A stretch of 64,000 nucleotides of DNA from Acidobacteria bacterium SCN 69-37 (lineage in GTDB: Bacteria > Acidobacteriota > Vicinamibacteria > Vicinamibacterales > SCN-69-37): NCBI GenBank assembly GCA_001724025.1, contig MEDJ01000009.1, positions 489,302-553,301 of the forward strand, written 5' to 3'. The position numbers and the translations under genes are program-made. The notes beneath the pieces are model-generated. The model saw only the letters and a list, made by a program, of their open reading frames with translations. It ran no database searches and was not told the DNA's origin. Positions 29,635 to 38,947 of this stretch are shown piece by piece. Within the stretch, counting starts at the first letter, position 1. Each line of letters starts with the position of its first letter.

Positions 29635-32600
29635 ATGGCAGGGCCTTACCGGTTCGTCGGCATCGATCTGCGGACATGGGCGCTCCTCTTCGCACCCTTC
29701 GCGCTCCTCATCCTGTTCTTCACCTTCGGTCCTCCCGAGACCACCGGCGCCGTCACGTCCTGGATGCTGGACGTCGAGGGCCACATCACCAGCCGGGCGC
29801 CTTCGGAGTCCGCGCTGGAACGGGTCTTCGGTCTCGTGCTGGCTGTCGCCAATGGCCCCGGCGTCGCGGCGGCGGTCCTCCTCGATGAGGGCAGCTTCAG
29901 GCTGATCGGCTGGCGCCCCCTGATCGCCTTCGGCCCGGTGCTGCTCCTGTTCTCCCTCCCGGTGTCCTGGATGTTCTGGACGACCGCCATCGTGCGGTTC
30001 CAGACCTTCATCGGCAACTGGGACCCGTTCGCGCGCGTGCATCTCCAGTCCCGGCGCTGGCTGGTGATGATCTGGGTCAAGCTCGCCCAGTGGTGGGAGG
30101 CGATGCGGTATTTCGGCAAGATCTCCACCGGCGGACTTGCCAGCCTCACGGAGGTGCTCGCCAACCGCTATCTCGCGAGCGACATCTTCCTCGGCCGGCC
30201 CAAGCTGCTCATCGGCGGCATGATGCGTCCGATCGGAATCCCGACCGAAAAGCACATGGTCACGATTGCCGGGACCGGCGCGGGCAAGTCCACAGGCGCG
30301 CTCATCCCCAACATCTGCGTCCATGAAGGCTCGCTGCTCTGCATCGATCCGAAGGGTGAGATCGCGACCATCACGGCCCGGCGGCGCGGCCCCGGAGGAT
30401 ACGGCGTCGAGGGGCTCCAGCAGCGGACCTACGTCGTCGACCCCTACGGCATCGTCAAGAACTGGGAATGGGGTGCCTCCTCCTACAACCCCTTCGACGA
30501 AATGGCCCGGGTGGCCGAGCGCTCTGCGGACTTCCCGGTCGCGTATGCCGGGAAGATCGCCCAGGCGCTGGTGAAGTCCCTGAATGAAAAAGACGCCTAC
30601 TGGGACTCGGCGGCGGTGACCTTCCTGCGCGGCCTCATCCTGTTCATCTTCGTCAACGAGCCGCCGGAGCAGCGCAACCTCGTGCGGCTGCGGGAGCTGG
30701 TCTCGGAGGGGGATCTCGATAGCGAGGAGGCAAACGTCACCGCCTTCACGGCGCTTCTGCATCGCATGAAGCGTGCCCGTGAAGGCACCTATGGCGATGT
30801 CATCTCGGCGGCGGCAGGCAGCGTGCTCAAGATGGCGCCGGCGCAGCAGGGCAGCGTGCTCACGACCGTGCAGGAGCACACGGCGTTCCTCGATGCGCCG
30901 GAGATGAAGCGCGTCAGCCTCTCGTCGGACTTCCTGCTGGAGGATCTGAAGAACGATCTCGTCTCGGTCTATCTCTGCCTGCCCCTGCCGGCGGTGACGG
31001 GCAAGGAGGGATCGTGGCTGCGCATGTTCGTGCTCCTTCTGGTCGACATGATGATGCGCGACCAGGCCAAGCCAGACCCGCCGCTGCTGCTGGCAATCGA
31101 CGAATTCCCGAGCCTTGGCCATCTCGAGGGCATGGATGCGGTAGCGCCGGTCCTGCGGTCCTTCGGCGTTCGTCTGTGGGTCGTCGGACAGGACATCGAC
31201 CAGTTCAAGAAGGCCTACCCGAACGACTGGGCCGGCTTCATCGGCGGCGCCGAGGCCGTGCAGTTCATGGGCATCAAGCATCCCGGCACGGTGCAGATGA
31301 TGGTCGACATGCTCGGCCGCCACGAGGTTTCGAACAGACGGTACGACGGAAAGAACTACCGCTGGGAATACGGCGAGCGCGCGGTGCTCGATCCGGAGCA
31401 GGCCTCGCGGCTGCTCTCGAAGGGGCGGCGCAACCAGATCATCTGGCGCGGCGACGAACGCGCGCTGCTGCTGAAGATCTGTCCCTACTACGAATACCTG
31501 CCGGTCAAGTATTACGACCGCGACCCGCGCTACACCGAAAAGTGGAACAAGCGCTGGCAGCGCTGGTTCGCCTCTCCCGGTCCGACACCGCCCGATGACG
31601 ACGACCCGCCGGGGCCGCCTCCGGGCGGCGGCCGGGACGCCCTAGTCCCGGCAGATTTGTCGAAGTGGGCGATGCCCTGGCCCGACCCCGTCGAGGAAGA
31701 GCCGGACGAGGCGTCGCCGGCGTTCGTGCCGCCCACGCCCGCCGGTCCGGGAAGCGCGCTGGCGGAGTTGTCCGCGCTGATCGGCCTGCACTCCGTGAAG
31801 GCGGAAGTGCGGGCGCTCGCGGATCTGGCGCATCTGCAGAGTGAGCGTCGGCGGCGCGGCATGCCCGGGCTGGCGCTCGCCCAGCATCTCGTGTTCACGG
31901 GCAATCCGGGAACCGGCAAGACGACCGTGGCCAGCCTGCTCGGGCGCATCTACAAGGAAATGGGCGTGCTGTCCTCCGGGCACGTCGTGTTCGCCGAGCG
32001 CAACACGCTCGTCGGAAAGTACATCGGTCACACGGCGCAGCAGACGAAGGGCGTGATCGCCAGGGCGATGGACGGCGTGCTCTTCATCGACGAGGCGTAC
32101 ACGCTGGCGCCGCCCGACGCGGACAAGGATTTCGGGGCGGAGGCGGTCGCGGCGCTGCTGACGGAGATGGAGCAGCACAAGGATCGCCTGGTGGTCGTGG
32201 TGGCAGGATACCCGGCCGAGATGGAACGCTTCGTCACCTCAAACCCGGGACTGGCTTCCCGGTTCAAGAAGACGATCCACTTCCCCGACTATGACTCCGG
32301 CGACCTTCTGAAGATCTTCGAGAAGAAATGCGGCGACAACGGCTGCCGCCTGACCGACGGCGCACGCGTGCGCGCAGCCCAAGTTGTGCGCGCGATCAGG
32401 GCGTCGGCCGGCAAGGGGTTTGGCAATGGCCGGGAGATGGAGCAGCTCTTCGGCCAGGTCATTGAGCGGCAGGCGGCGCGCATGAGGCGCGGGGGATCGC
32501 GCTTCGATCCGGCGGTCATCGAGGCGGAAGACATCCCGGGCGCGTCGCCGCCCCCGCCGCCGGGACCGAGCTTCCCTGACCCGGACGAGAACAGGCGCCT

Positions 32601-32748
32601 GTTCTCAGCCGGCGATCCGCCCCAGGCGCCCGGGGGCACGAGCGCGGAGATCGACAGCCTGCTGGCGCGCCTCAAGCTCGACAAGCCCGGGACGCCGAAG
32701 AAGCCGCCCGCCAGGAAAGGCCACAAGGGGGGCGCCCGCGATGAATGA
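29635..32748 (+). CDS. VirD4/TraG-type coupling protein fused to a CbbX-like AAA+ ATPase
   Basis: 1037 residues from ATG 29635. The N-terminus has two or three membrane helices (residues about 12 to 30, 80 to 120). The coupling ATPase has Walker A AGTGAGKST (212 to 220), LLCIDPKGE, and Walker B LLLAIDEFPSLGHLEG (about 484 to 499). A proline-rich linker (residues about 645 to 700) leads to a second ATPase of the CbbX/SpoVK group, with GNPGTGKTT near 756, VLFIDEAY near 815 and SRFKKTIHFPDYD. The first module brings the relaxosome to a secretion channel; the second is normally an unfoldase or activase. The tail (about 960 to 1037) is proline- and lysine-rich. The fusion is unusual. Confidence 0.9.
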   Translation: MAGPYRFVGIDLRTWALLFAPFALLILFFTFGPPETTGAVTSWMLDVEGHITSRAPSESALERVFGLVLAVANGPGVAAAVLLDEGSFRLIGWRPLIAFGPVLLLFSLPVSWMFWTTAIVRFQTFIGNWDPFARVHLQSRRWLVMIWVKLAQWWEAMRYFGKISTGGLASLTEVLANRYLASDIFLGRPKLLIGGMMRPIGIPTEKHMVTIAGTGAGKSTGALIPNICVHEGSLLCIDPKGEIATITARRRGPGGYGVEGLQQRTYVVDPYGIVKNWEWGASSYNPFDEMARVAERSADFPVAYAGKIAQALVKSLNEKDAYWDSAAVTFLRGLILFIFVNEPPEQRNLVRLRELVSEGDLDSEEANVTAFTALLHRMKRAREGTYGDVISAAAGSVLKMAPAQQGSVLTTVQEHTAFLDAPEMKRVSLSSDFLLEDLKNDLVSVYLCLPLPAVTGKEGSWLRMFVLLLVDMMMRDQAKPDPPLLLAIDEFPSLGHLEGMDAVAPVLRSFGVRLWVVGQDIDQFKKAYPNDWAGFIGGAEAVQFMGIKHPGTVQMMVDMLGRHEVSNRRYDGKNYRWEYGERAVLDPEQASRLLSKGRRNQIIWRGDERALLLKICPYYEYLPVKYYDRDPRYTEKWNKRWQRWFASPGPTPPDDDDPPGPPPGGGRDALVPADLSKWAMPWPDPVEEEPDEASPAFVPPTPAGPGSALAELSALIGLHSVKAEVRALADLAHLQSERRRRGMPGLALAQHLVFTGNPGTGKTTVASLLGRIYKEMGVLSSGHVVFAERNTLVGKYIGHTAQQTKGVIARAMDGVLFIDEAYTLAPPDADKDFGAEAVAALLTEMEQHKDRLVVVVAGYPAEMERFVTSNPGLASRFKKTIHFPDYDSGDLLKIFEKKCGDNGCRLTDGARVRAAQVVRAIRASAGKGFGNGREMEQLFGQVIERQAARMRRGGSRFDPAVIEAEDIPGASPPPPPGPSFPDPDENRRLFSAGDPPQAPGGTSAEIDSLLARLKLDKPGTPKKPPARKGHKGGARDE

Positions 32749-33367
32749 CACGCGCCGCCCGCGGCGCGGGGGATTCGATCCGCGGCGCGCGTTGTCGCCC
32801 GAGACAACGACACGGGTATCGACCCTGGTGCTGGTGGCGGCGGGTGTGGCGATCGGCGCCGTCGGCATGATGCTGATTGAGGGCAAGATCACGGTCAGTC
32901 TCTCGCACCCGCAGAATGAAGCGCCGCGCGTGACGCCCACATCCTTGCCGCCCGCGCCAGCACCAGCCGCGGCAACGCCGCCCGCACCTGCTCCGGCGAT
33001 CGGCGAGACGCCGGGGGCGCCGCAGACAGCGGCGCCTGACAGCGCTATTGCGGATGCGTCGGCAGTTCCGCCCGCGCCCGAGCCCTATGGCGAGACGCGC
33101 GAGGCGAAGCTGATCTTCGGGCCCAGCCCGTCCTATCCGCCGCTGGCGCGGCAGGCGCGCATCGCGGGCGTGGTTTCTGTCGACCTGGTGGTGGATGAGG
33201 AAGGGCGCGTGGTCGATGCCAAGGCCAACCGCAGCGCCAATCCCATCCTCGGCGCGGCGGCCGTAGCCGCCGTGAGTGAATGGAGATATCTGCCGGCCTT
33301 GAGACACGGGCAGCCTGTGCCCGTGCGGCTGACGACCACGATCGCGTTCAAGCTGGACGGAAGATAG
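32741..33367 (+). CDS. TonB-family protein
   Basis: 208 residues; its ATG overlaps the coupling protein's end by 8 bases. One membrane helix (STLVLVAAGVAIGAVGMMLI, residues 27 to 46) is followed by a proline/alanine-rich periplasmic spacer of about 60 residues and a C-terminal TonB domain (YPPLARQARIAGVVSVDLVV ... WRYLPALRHGQPVPVRLTTTIAF). The domain order is as in TonB, spanning the periplasm to an outer membrane partner. Its coupling to a mobilization gene is odd: no ExbB/ExbD or receptor gene is near. It could link the coupling protein to the envelope, which is speculation. Confidence 0.82.
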   Translation: MNDTRRPRRGGFDPRRALSPETTTRVSTLVLVAAGVAIGAVGMMLIEGKITVSLSHPQNEAPRVTPTSLPPAPAPAAATPPAPAPAIGETPGAPQTAAPDSAIADASAVPPAPEPYGETREAKLIFGPSPSYPPLARQARIAGVVSVDLVVDEEGRVVDAKANRSANPILGAAAVAAVSEWRYLPALRHGQPVPVRLTTTIAFKLDGR

Positions 33368-33421
33368 AGCGCGCACGAACGCCGGCCCCTTTCGGGACCG
33401 GCGCGCGCGGGGCGGAGGTCG

Positions 33422-33691
33422 TTACTCGCTCTCGCGGTTCTGCAGCTCGAGGATCTTGCTGTGCGCGAGATCGGCGATCTTCGCGAGCGCGAGCAGGTCA
33501 CCGGTGTCGTAGCTGTGCGAGGACTTCCAATTGCCTTCGGCGTCGCGATAGCGGCGCTCGAAGCTTACGGCGTAGAAGCTGCCTTGCTCCGAGTCGCGCT
33601 GCCAGACGCTGGCGGTGATGAGGCCGACGCGCACTTTGGCGACGGGGGGCTTGCCGGCTTCGGCTTTGGTGTTGGCGTTCTTCGTTGACAT
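33422..33691 (-). CDS. Hypothetical protein
   Basis: 89 residues from ATG 33691 with a GGAG site 8 bases upstream. It starts with a lysine/alanine-rich stretch, then KVRVGLITASVWQRDSEQGS and FYAVSFERRYRDAEGNWKSS, suggesting a small beta-sheet domain, and ends in a helix. Proteins of this kind are common in proteobacterial integrative elements, and I know of no function. Composition and start site support a real gene. Confidence 0.65.
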   Translation of the reverse strand: MSTKNANTKAEAGKPPVAKVRVGLITASVWQRDSEQGSFYAVSFERRYRDAEGNWKSSHSYDTGDLLALAKIADLAHSKILELQNRESE

Positions 33692-34037
33692 GGTCTTTCT
33701 CCTTCTTGGTTCGGCCTGGCACCATTGCCAGCCTTGTGACGCCCGGCTCACCGGATAGCCCGGCCGCGCACAAGGGTTCAGAAGCCCGAGGGGAATCACC
33801 CGGCTGCACAAGCGCAGCGCGGAAGACGGGGATGCGGCTTCTCGTCCCTTGTGCGAGAGCAGGCCGGCTGTTCGGTCAGGGTTCACAGTTGAGGCTGGCG
33901 GTGGTGCGGCGAGGACGGACCTGTCGGGAGAAAGGCCCTGCGGCAACGAACGCGACCCAGACGATGCGCGGGCAAGGACCACCGGCAAGGACGACGACGC
34001 AGCTTTAGCAGACAGGCAGCGCGCGATAGGGCGTGCG
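33692..34037. other. 346-base gap, leader-like region without a gene
   Basis: No frame here has a plausible start. It contains GC-rich inverted words (GCCCGGCTCACCGGATAGCCCGGC) upstream of the minus-strand gene at 33,691, similar in style to the long leaders at 38,948 and 44,221 but not clearly homologous. Confidence 0.4.
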
Positions 34038-34340
34038 CTAGAGTCCGTGTTCGTCAGCAGCGCTGCGATAGCGATCGATGACGATGAGGGTGACGGGCTG
34101 TCCGTTCGCGACCGGTGTTACCGGCGTGCCGTCGGGCGTGACGGGCGTGAGATAGAGATTGATGCCGCGCGCATGCGTGATACCGAGATCGTCAAGACGA
34201 TGCAGGACGTCGACGACCATGCCGCGCAGCTCGGGCAGCGTGGGTGTGCCCTTGAGCTGAATGCGCAGGCCTTTGGCCTTCGCGGGCGCCTTGCGCGGAC
34301 GCTTGCTGCGCCCTCCGCTTGTGTTGCGAATCTTCCCCAT
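34038..34340 (-). CDS. Hypothetical protein
   Basis: 100 residues from ATG 34340. A basic N-terminus (RSKRPRKAPAKAKG) precedes LRIQLKGTPTLPELRGMVVDVLHRLDDLGITHARGINLYLTPV and VTLIVIDRYRSAADE. The amphipathic helix followed by strands suggests a small domain that could bind nucleic acid. I recognise no family. It lies alone between two gene-free gaps. Confidence 0.55.
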   Translation of the reverse strand: MGKIRNTSGGRSKRPRKAPAKAKGLRIQLKGTPTLPELRGMVVDVLHRLDDLGITHARGINLYLTPVTPDGTPVTPVANGQPVTLIVIDRYRSAADEHGL

Positions 34341-34678
34341 CCTCTCGTTGATACACGGGCTGTCGGCCGCCGTCCAGAGCGGCCGGGCGTGCGGTCCACA
34401 GGGTGCCGATAGCCGATTTTCAGAACTCTGATGCGTCGTTCCCTGCGGCGCTCCTCCGCGCTGCGCAGCACGCATCCCATACGCAGACCTTTTGGAACGC
34501 CCACGGCAGCACAGGCGTTGGCCAGTCCGGCAAGCGCGATTCCCGCAAGGGGACGTGCGCGCTCCTCCACTTCGTTGCGGTCGCAAGAGCGATGCAGACG
34601 GCCGCCGCGCTGTGCGGCGAGGCGTGGCCATCAAAGGCCGCGATGGGCGCGGTCTTGCGAGCTGAAGGAGTAGCTCTC
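34341..34678. other. 338-base gap, nothing recognised
   Basis: Overlapping short frames on both strands lack start sites and family features. The gap must contain promoters for the divergent small genes at 34,340 and 34,679, but no convincing -35/-10 pair is visible. Confidence 0.35.
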
Positions 34679-34867
34679 ATGGATCGACTGATCACACGTT
34701 CTGAATTAACCGGCCGTACGGGTCCCGAACTCTCGGTCCTGTTCCGGCAGGCGACTGAGGCGCTCTGTCGCGCGCGGCCGGGCTCGCCGGAGCACCGCGC
34801 GGCGCTGGCGTCGCTCGACAACATCGCGCGCGAGCGCGCGGCTCGGCGCGGACCCCGGCCTGGATGA
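34679..34867 (+). CDS. Small hypothetical protein
   Basis: 62 residues from ATG 34679, preceded by GAAGGAG. The product is helical and arginine-rich (ITRSELTGRTGPELSVLFRQATEALCRARPG, then ALASLDNIARERAARR). Similar short proteins accompany conjugation regions of proteobacterial plasmids and islands. It is convergent with the relaxase gene, 6 bases apart. Confidence 0.55.
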   Translation: MDRLITRSELTGRTGPELSVLFRQATEALCRARPGSPEHRAALASLDNIARERAARRGPRPG

Positions 34868-34873
34868 CGCCGC

Positions 34874-36793
34874 TCAGGGCGTCATGCCGGATGGCGGCGG
34901 CGCAGGTCGCGGTCCGTGCGTGCCCTGGCGGCGCGGGCGCGAGACGCGGGGCGGTGATGCGCTGCGCAGGAAGTCGTCAAGTAGCTCCTGGCGCGCTGAC
35001 GCCGCGGCGCTCTCAGCGGTCTCGCCAGCGGCTTCCGTGAACGCGCGTGAGAGGCCGCTCAGATCACAGGCGATGGGCTCTTCGGTCACGCCCGGTTCGC
35101 TGCCGGCGGCGTGGCGATTGAAGGGGACGCGCAAGGATTGAGCGCTGTCGCGGTCCGGCGCAAGCGTCGGTGCCGCTTGCTCTCTCGGCGCTTCAGGACC
35201 GGTTTCGGGTTTCGCGGCGGCGCCAAAGAGGCGCGCGAGGAATGAGCGCGCAGGAGCAGGCGGGACGGGCGTCGGCAGCAGCCCGGCGAGAGGATTGAAG
35301 CGCGCGCGCAGCGGCGGGTCGGCGGCGGGCGCCGCGGTTGCGCGGTGGAAGAGGCGCAAGAGCCGGGCACGAAGCGATCGGAGCATGAGCGCCTCCCATG
35401 TTACGGAGAGTCGCGGCGGTGTACTCTCTCCGACCCTGTCGATGGCTCCGGGTGGCGGGCGAGCCCTTGGGGGCGCCGAAGGCGGCGGCCGTTCGTCGCG
35501 GGCCATGCCCTGCTCGCGGGCCGAGGCGCGGACGAACGACTGACGGCGGATCTGGGTTTCAAGCGAGCGGCGCTCCCGCGCATCGACGCTGTCCAGTGCG
35601 TGCTCGCGGTGGCGGAAGTCGACGATCTCGCGGTGGTGGCGGCGCTCCAGCCGGTCGCGCTGCTGCGCGTGCTCCTGCCTGCGGGCCTTGTCCTGCCGCT
35701 GTCGCCGTCCATCGACAAGGCGGCCGAGTCCGGTGATGCGCATGAGAAATCCCATCACGGGCCCGGGCTTCGCGCGGGCGCGGGCGATGCCGCGCTCCTC
35801 CAGCGCCTGTTCCTTGCCCAGCAGGTCCCGCTCGGTGGCGTGATGCGCTTCGAGCGCCTCGCGCTGGGTGCTCAGGGCCGCGCGACGCTGCTCCTGCCGG
35901 CTTTCCAGTGCGCTCCGCCGTTGTTGCGGCGAGAGCGCCTGCTGGTCCTCGCGTGATGCCGGCTGCCCCCGCTGCTGTGCTTTTCGCAGCAGGGCCTGGG
36001 CGCTGTGCGCGTCGGGAAGCCGTTCGAGCGGATAGGCGGCAAGCCGTTCCCTGACCTGGCGCGTACGCGCGCCGTCGATCTGGCGTGCGAGCGCGTGGAT
36101 CTCGCCGGCCCTGTCGACAACGACATAAGTGCGGGCGTCGCCGCGCGCCAGCAGATAGCCTCTTTTCCGCAACGCGGCCACGAACTCGCGCGCGTCCCGC
36201 GTCTGCTTCCACGCCGCCGTGATGGCGGCTACGCGCTGAGCCTTAGTGATGCCGCTGCGTTCCTGTTGCTGCTGCTCGAAGAGGTTCTCGCGTTTTTGCC
36301 GGTCCAGGAAACGATCGCTGCCGCGGTTCTTCTCCATCGCCGGCGGGAGGCGCAGGCCGTGTTCGCGCGCGAACGCGCGGGCGACGGTCCGCAGGTTCTG
36401 GTGGTCGTGCGAGATCTGCACGGCCTTCATCGCCTTCTCGTCGATGCGCGACCAGACGACGTGGCAGTGCTCGCGGCCGTACTTGACGTGGAAGACGACA
36501 GCGCGCGGCTGGCCGGTCAGCCCCAGCCGCTGCTCGGCGCGGTTGATGAAGTCGAGATACTGGGTGCGCGTGAGCGGGCCCTGCTTCGGATCGGGATTGA
36601 GCGAGAGGCTGTAGAGATACTTGCGGCACTGGGTGGCGCGCGAGACAGCGCGCCACTCCGCGAATGCGCCGTGGAGGTCGTTTGCGATCGAGCCGCGCAC
36701 ATGGGCCAGCTCCACGCGCTCGTTGTCGAACTCATTGAGCAAGTGCGTAGCGAGTTGCTGGCCGCCGCCACGCTGCGAGCCCTTCGGGATCAT
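34874..36793 (-). CDS. MOBP-type relaxase/mobilization protein
   Basis: 639 residues. The relaxase three-histidine site is seen in VVFHVKYGREHCHVVWSRID (His102, His109, His111); a candidate catalytic tyrosine lies in the KYLYSLSLNP region near residue 60. After the nuclease domain come QKRENLFEQQQQERSGITKAQR and a long arginine/glutamine-rich helical region (about 260 to 440), then a low-complexity tail. It should nick oriT and lead the strand into a recipient via the coupling protein. mobC and the putative oriT are about 6 kb left; the split layout is unusual. Confidence 0.85.
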   Translation of the reverse strand: MIPKGSQRGGGQQLATHLLNEFDNERVELAHVRGSIANDLHGAFAEWRAVSRATQCRKYLYSLSLNPDPKQGPLTRTQYLDFINRAEQRLGLTGQPRAVVFHVKYGREHCHVVWSRIDEKAMKAVQISHDHQNLRTVARAFAREHGLRLPPAMEKNRGSDRFLDRQKRENLFEQQQQERSGITKAQRVAAITAAWKQTRDAREFVAALRKRGYLLARGDARTYVVVDRAGEIHALARQIDGARTRQVRERLAAYPLERLPDAHSAQALLRKAQQRGQPASREDQQALSPQQRRSALESRQEQRRAALSTQREALEAHHATERDLLGKEQALEERGIARARAKPGPVMGFLMRITGLGRLVDGRRQRQDKARRQEHAQQRDRLERRHHREIVDFRHREHALDSVDARERRSLETQIRRQSFVRASAREQGMARDERPPPSAPPRARPPPGAIDRVGESTPPRLSVTWEALMLRSLRARLLRLFHRATAAPAADPPLRARFNPLAGLLPTPVPPAPARSFLARLFGAAAKPETGPEAPREQAAPTLAPDRDSAQSLRVPFNRHAAGSEPGVTEEPIACDLSGLSRAFTEAAGETAESAAASARQELLDDFLRSASPPRVSRPRRQGTHGPRPAPPPSGMTP

Positions 36794-37134
36794 GCCACCG
36801 CCGTCTCCTGCCCTCTGACCGATGCGGTACGACGGCGCGCCGCCTGGCGCGCTCCGGGAAATCCCAATGCCTTCAGCAAATTATCGCAATTCTGCCTTAA
36901 CGGGCGGTTACCACCGTAGATGGTTTCCATAGTGCGATGCACCAATAGCGGGTGAACGGCGCGGCGCCGTCCATCCGCCTGGTCCGCCTCAGGCCGGTTC
37001 GCTCCGCGGGGGCGTGCGCGGGTCCCCACCGGCCCCTCGCGGTGGAGCCCGTCCTGTAACAAATCGTGATTAGTTCCTCCTCTACCGGGACTGCTATCGA
37101 GACACGGATCACGCACACACGGACGGAGGGGCGT
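36794..37134. other. 341-base gap between divergent relaxase and nuclease genes
   Basis: It holds a relatively AT-rich stretch (CAGCAAATTATCGCAATTCTG) near 36,877, likely part of the relaxase promoter, and a CCACCGG/CGCGGTGG hairpin near 37,028. I find no gene in it. Confidence 0.4.
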
Positions 37135-37866
37135 ATGGCTACAGGCGGGACAGAGGAAAGGTGGAGGACGACGCGCTTCAGCGGCGGGCGTCGCTGGATG
37201 CGGCGCCTCGGCCAGATCCTCGTTGTCTTGTTCTTCACCGCCTTGTCCGCGGCCGGCGCTGTTCTGGCGAATGAACCCGTCACCGGCCTCGTGGTCGGTA
37301 TCACCGACGGCGACACCCTTACGCTGCTCACTGCTGGACACGATCGCATCAAGCTGCGCCTGGCCGAGATCGATGCGCCGGAAAGCGGCCAGCCGTTTGG
37401 CACCAAGGCCAAGCAGGCGCTCTCTGATCTAGTCTTCGACAAGATTGTGAGAGCCGTGCTCGTCGACACTGACCGCTATGGCCGCATGGTGGCGCGCGTC
37501 TATGCCAACGATCTCGACGTCAATGCGGAGATGGTTCGGAACGGATTCGCGTGGGCCTATCGCGAGTACCTGAGCGATACGACCCTGCTGACTCTGGAGG
37601 AGGAGGCGCGGCGGGGTAAGCGCGGACTCTGGGGGCTGCAGAAAGACCAGCGCGTGGAACCCTGGGTCTGGCGGCGACCGAAGGCAGAACTGCCGCGCGT
37701 GCGGAAGCCGGCGGCAACCGGACTCGCGGAAACGTCCTGCGGAAACAAGCGATACTGCAAGCAGATGGCAAGCTGCGCCGAGGCACGACGCTATCTCCGC
37801 GACTGCGGGCTGGCACGCCTCGACGGCGACGGGGATGGCGTGCCCTGCGAGGCACTCTGTCGATAG
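37135..37866 (+). CDS. Secreted thermonuclease with Excalibur domain
   Basis: 243 residues from ATG 37135 with a GGAGG site; an upstream in-frame ATG at 37066 is less likely. A signal anchor (LGQILVVLFFTALSAAGAVLANE) leads to an SNase domain with GITDGDTLTLL, LRLAEIDAPESGQPFG, DRYGRMVARVY and EARRGKRGLWG. The C-terminus is an Excalibur calcium-binding motif (SCGNKRYCKQMASC ... LDGDGDGVPCEALC). It would cut DNA or RNA outside the cytoplasm with calcium. Such nucleases occur on conjugative plasmids; their role in transfer is unclear. Confidence 0.88.
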   Translation: MATGGTEERWRTTRFSGGRRWMRRLGQILVVLFFTALSAAGAVLANEPVTGLVVGITDGDTLTLLTAGHDRIKLRLAEIDAPESGQPFGTKAKQALSDLVFDKIVRAVLVDTDRYGRMVARVYANDLDVNAEMVRNGFAWAYREYLSDTTLLTLEEEARRGKRGLWGLQKDQRVEPWVWRRPKAELPRVRKPAATGLAETSCGNKRYCKQMASCAEARRYLRDCGLARLDGDGDGVPCEALCR

Positions 37867-37970
37867 CAGTTGCGCGACTGCCCGGTCGCGCCGGGCCGGC
37901 TGCGCTCACGCTGCACCCGTAGAGGCGGCAGGCTCGCGAAACCGGCCCAGATGTGACGCGCTGTCTGACC

Positions 37971-38897
37971 TCAGGCCGCCTCGTCCTTCGGCGCCTCGGC
38001 GCGGTCTGCCCCGGGCTGGAGGCCATGCAGAAACTCGGCGGCGCGCTGCGCGTGGCTGGCGGCGGTGAAGATGGCGCGCCGGTCGGCCTTGAGCACCTTG
38101 AGCCAGTGATCGAGATACGACGCGTGGTCGTCGCGCGTCTCGGGCGTGATGCCGAGATCGGCGCAGAGAAACGCGCTGCCCATCTCGGCGATCAGCTCCT
38201 CGGCGGCGTAGGCGTCGTCGCCGAAGCGCTTGCCGAGCGTGCGGTCCAGCCGCGACGGATGCGCGGTCCAGTGACAGAGCTCGTGTGCCTTGGTAGCGGC
38301 GTAGCTCTCGGCGTCTCGGAAAGCTTCCGGCACCGGCAGCACGATCACATCGGTCGACGGCGCGTAGTAGGCCATGTTGCCGGCGTGACGGATGGTTGCG
38401 CCCGTGGCGGCACAGAACCGTTCGGCCTGCTCGATCAGCGCGAGCCGCGACTCTGGCGGCGGCGCGGCCGGCAGATAGGTATCGGCCAGGCCCTCGATCT
38501 GGTCGACGTTGAAGACGGTGTACCCCTTCATGAACGGGATGGCTTCGGCGACCTCCTCGCCCTTGTCGTTCACGCCGGTCTTGTTGAACGTGTCGGCGTA
38601 GACGACGAGGGACCCGTGTTCGCCCTTGCGGACATGGGCGCCGAGCGCTTGCGCCTGGCGATAGGTCATCCAGACATTGGCGCGGTAGCCGTTCGCCATG
38701 CTCTCGGCCCAGAGCAGGAGGATGTTGATACCGCGATAGGGCGTGAAGTTATGGCGCAGCGGACGCGTGATGCGCCCCTCGGTGTGGCCGGCGTTCCAGG
38801 GCCGGTGCCACGGGCGCACGCCCTGCTCAAGGTCCGCGATGATGCGGCTGGTCACGCGCGTGTAGACGTCCTGGCGTTCGGTGGTTCTCTCGGTCAT
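37971..38897 (-). CDS. ardC: ArdC-like antirestriction protein
   Basis: 308 residues from ATG 38897, after a clear AGGAGG site. The N-terminal ArdC single-strand-DNA-binding domain (TERQDVYTRVTSRIIADLEQG, RPWHRPWNAG, YRGINILLLW, WMTYRQAQALGA) is followed by a zincin-like metallopeptidase domain with KAHELCHW (HExxH) near residue 205 and AAEELIAEMGSAFL. ArdC homologues protect incoming single-stranded plasmid DNA from restriction. An approximately 78-base leader repeat lies 50 bases upstream and recurs before the DUF2958 gene. Confidence 0.9.
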   Translation of the reverse strand: MTERTTERQDVYTRVTSRIIADLEQGVRPWHRPWNAGHTEGRITRPLRHNFTPYRGINILLLWAESMANGYRANVWMTYRQAQALGAHVRKGEHGSLVVYADTFNKTGVNDKGEEVAEAIPFMKGYTVFNVDQIEGLADTYLPAAPPPESRLALIEQAERFCAATGATIRHAGNMAYYAPSTDVIVLPVPEAFRDAESYAATKAHELCHWTAHPSRLDRTLGKRFGDDAYAAEELIAEMGSAFLCADLGITPETRDDHASYLDHWLKVLKADRRAIFTAASHAQRAAEFLHGLQPGADRAEAPKDEAA

Positions 38898-38947
38898 GTC
38901 TGCCTCCTGTGGCGGTGTGGATTCGCAACGCATGGAGGGCAGAAACG

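Noticed and set aside
36790-37469. Minus-strand frames upstream of the relaxase
   Set aside because: They cross the gap and the antisense of the SNase gene, with no start site or motif.
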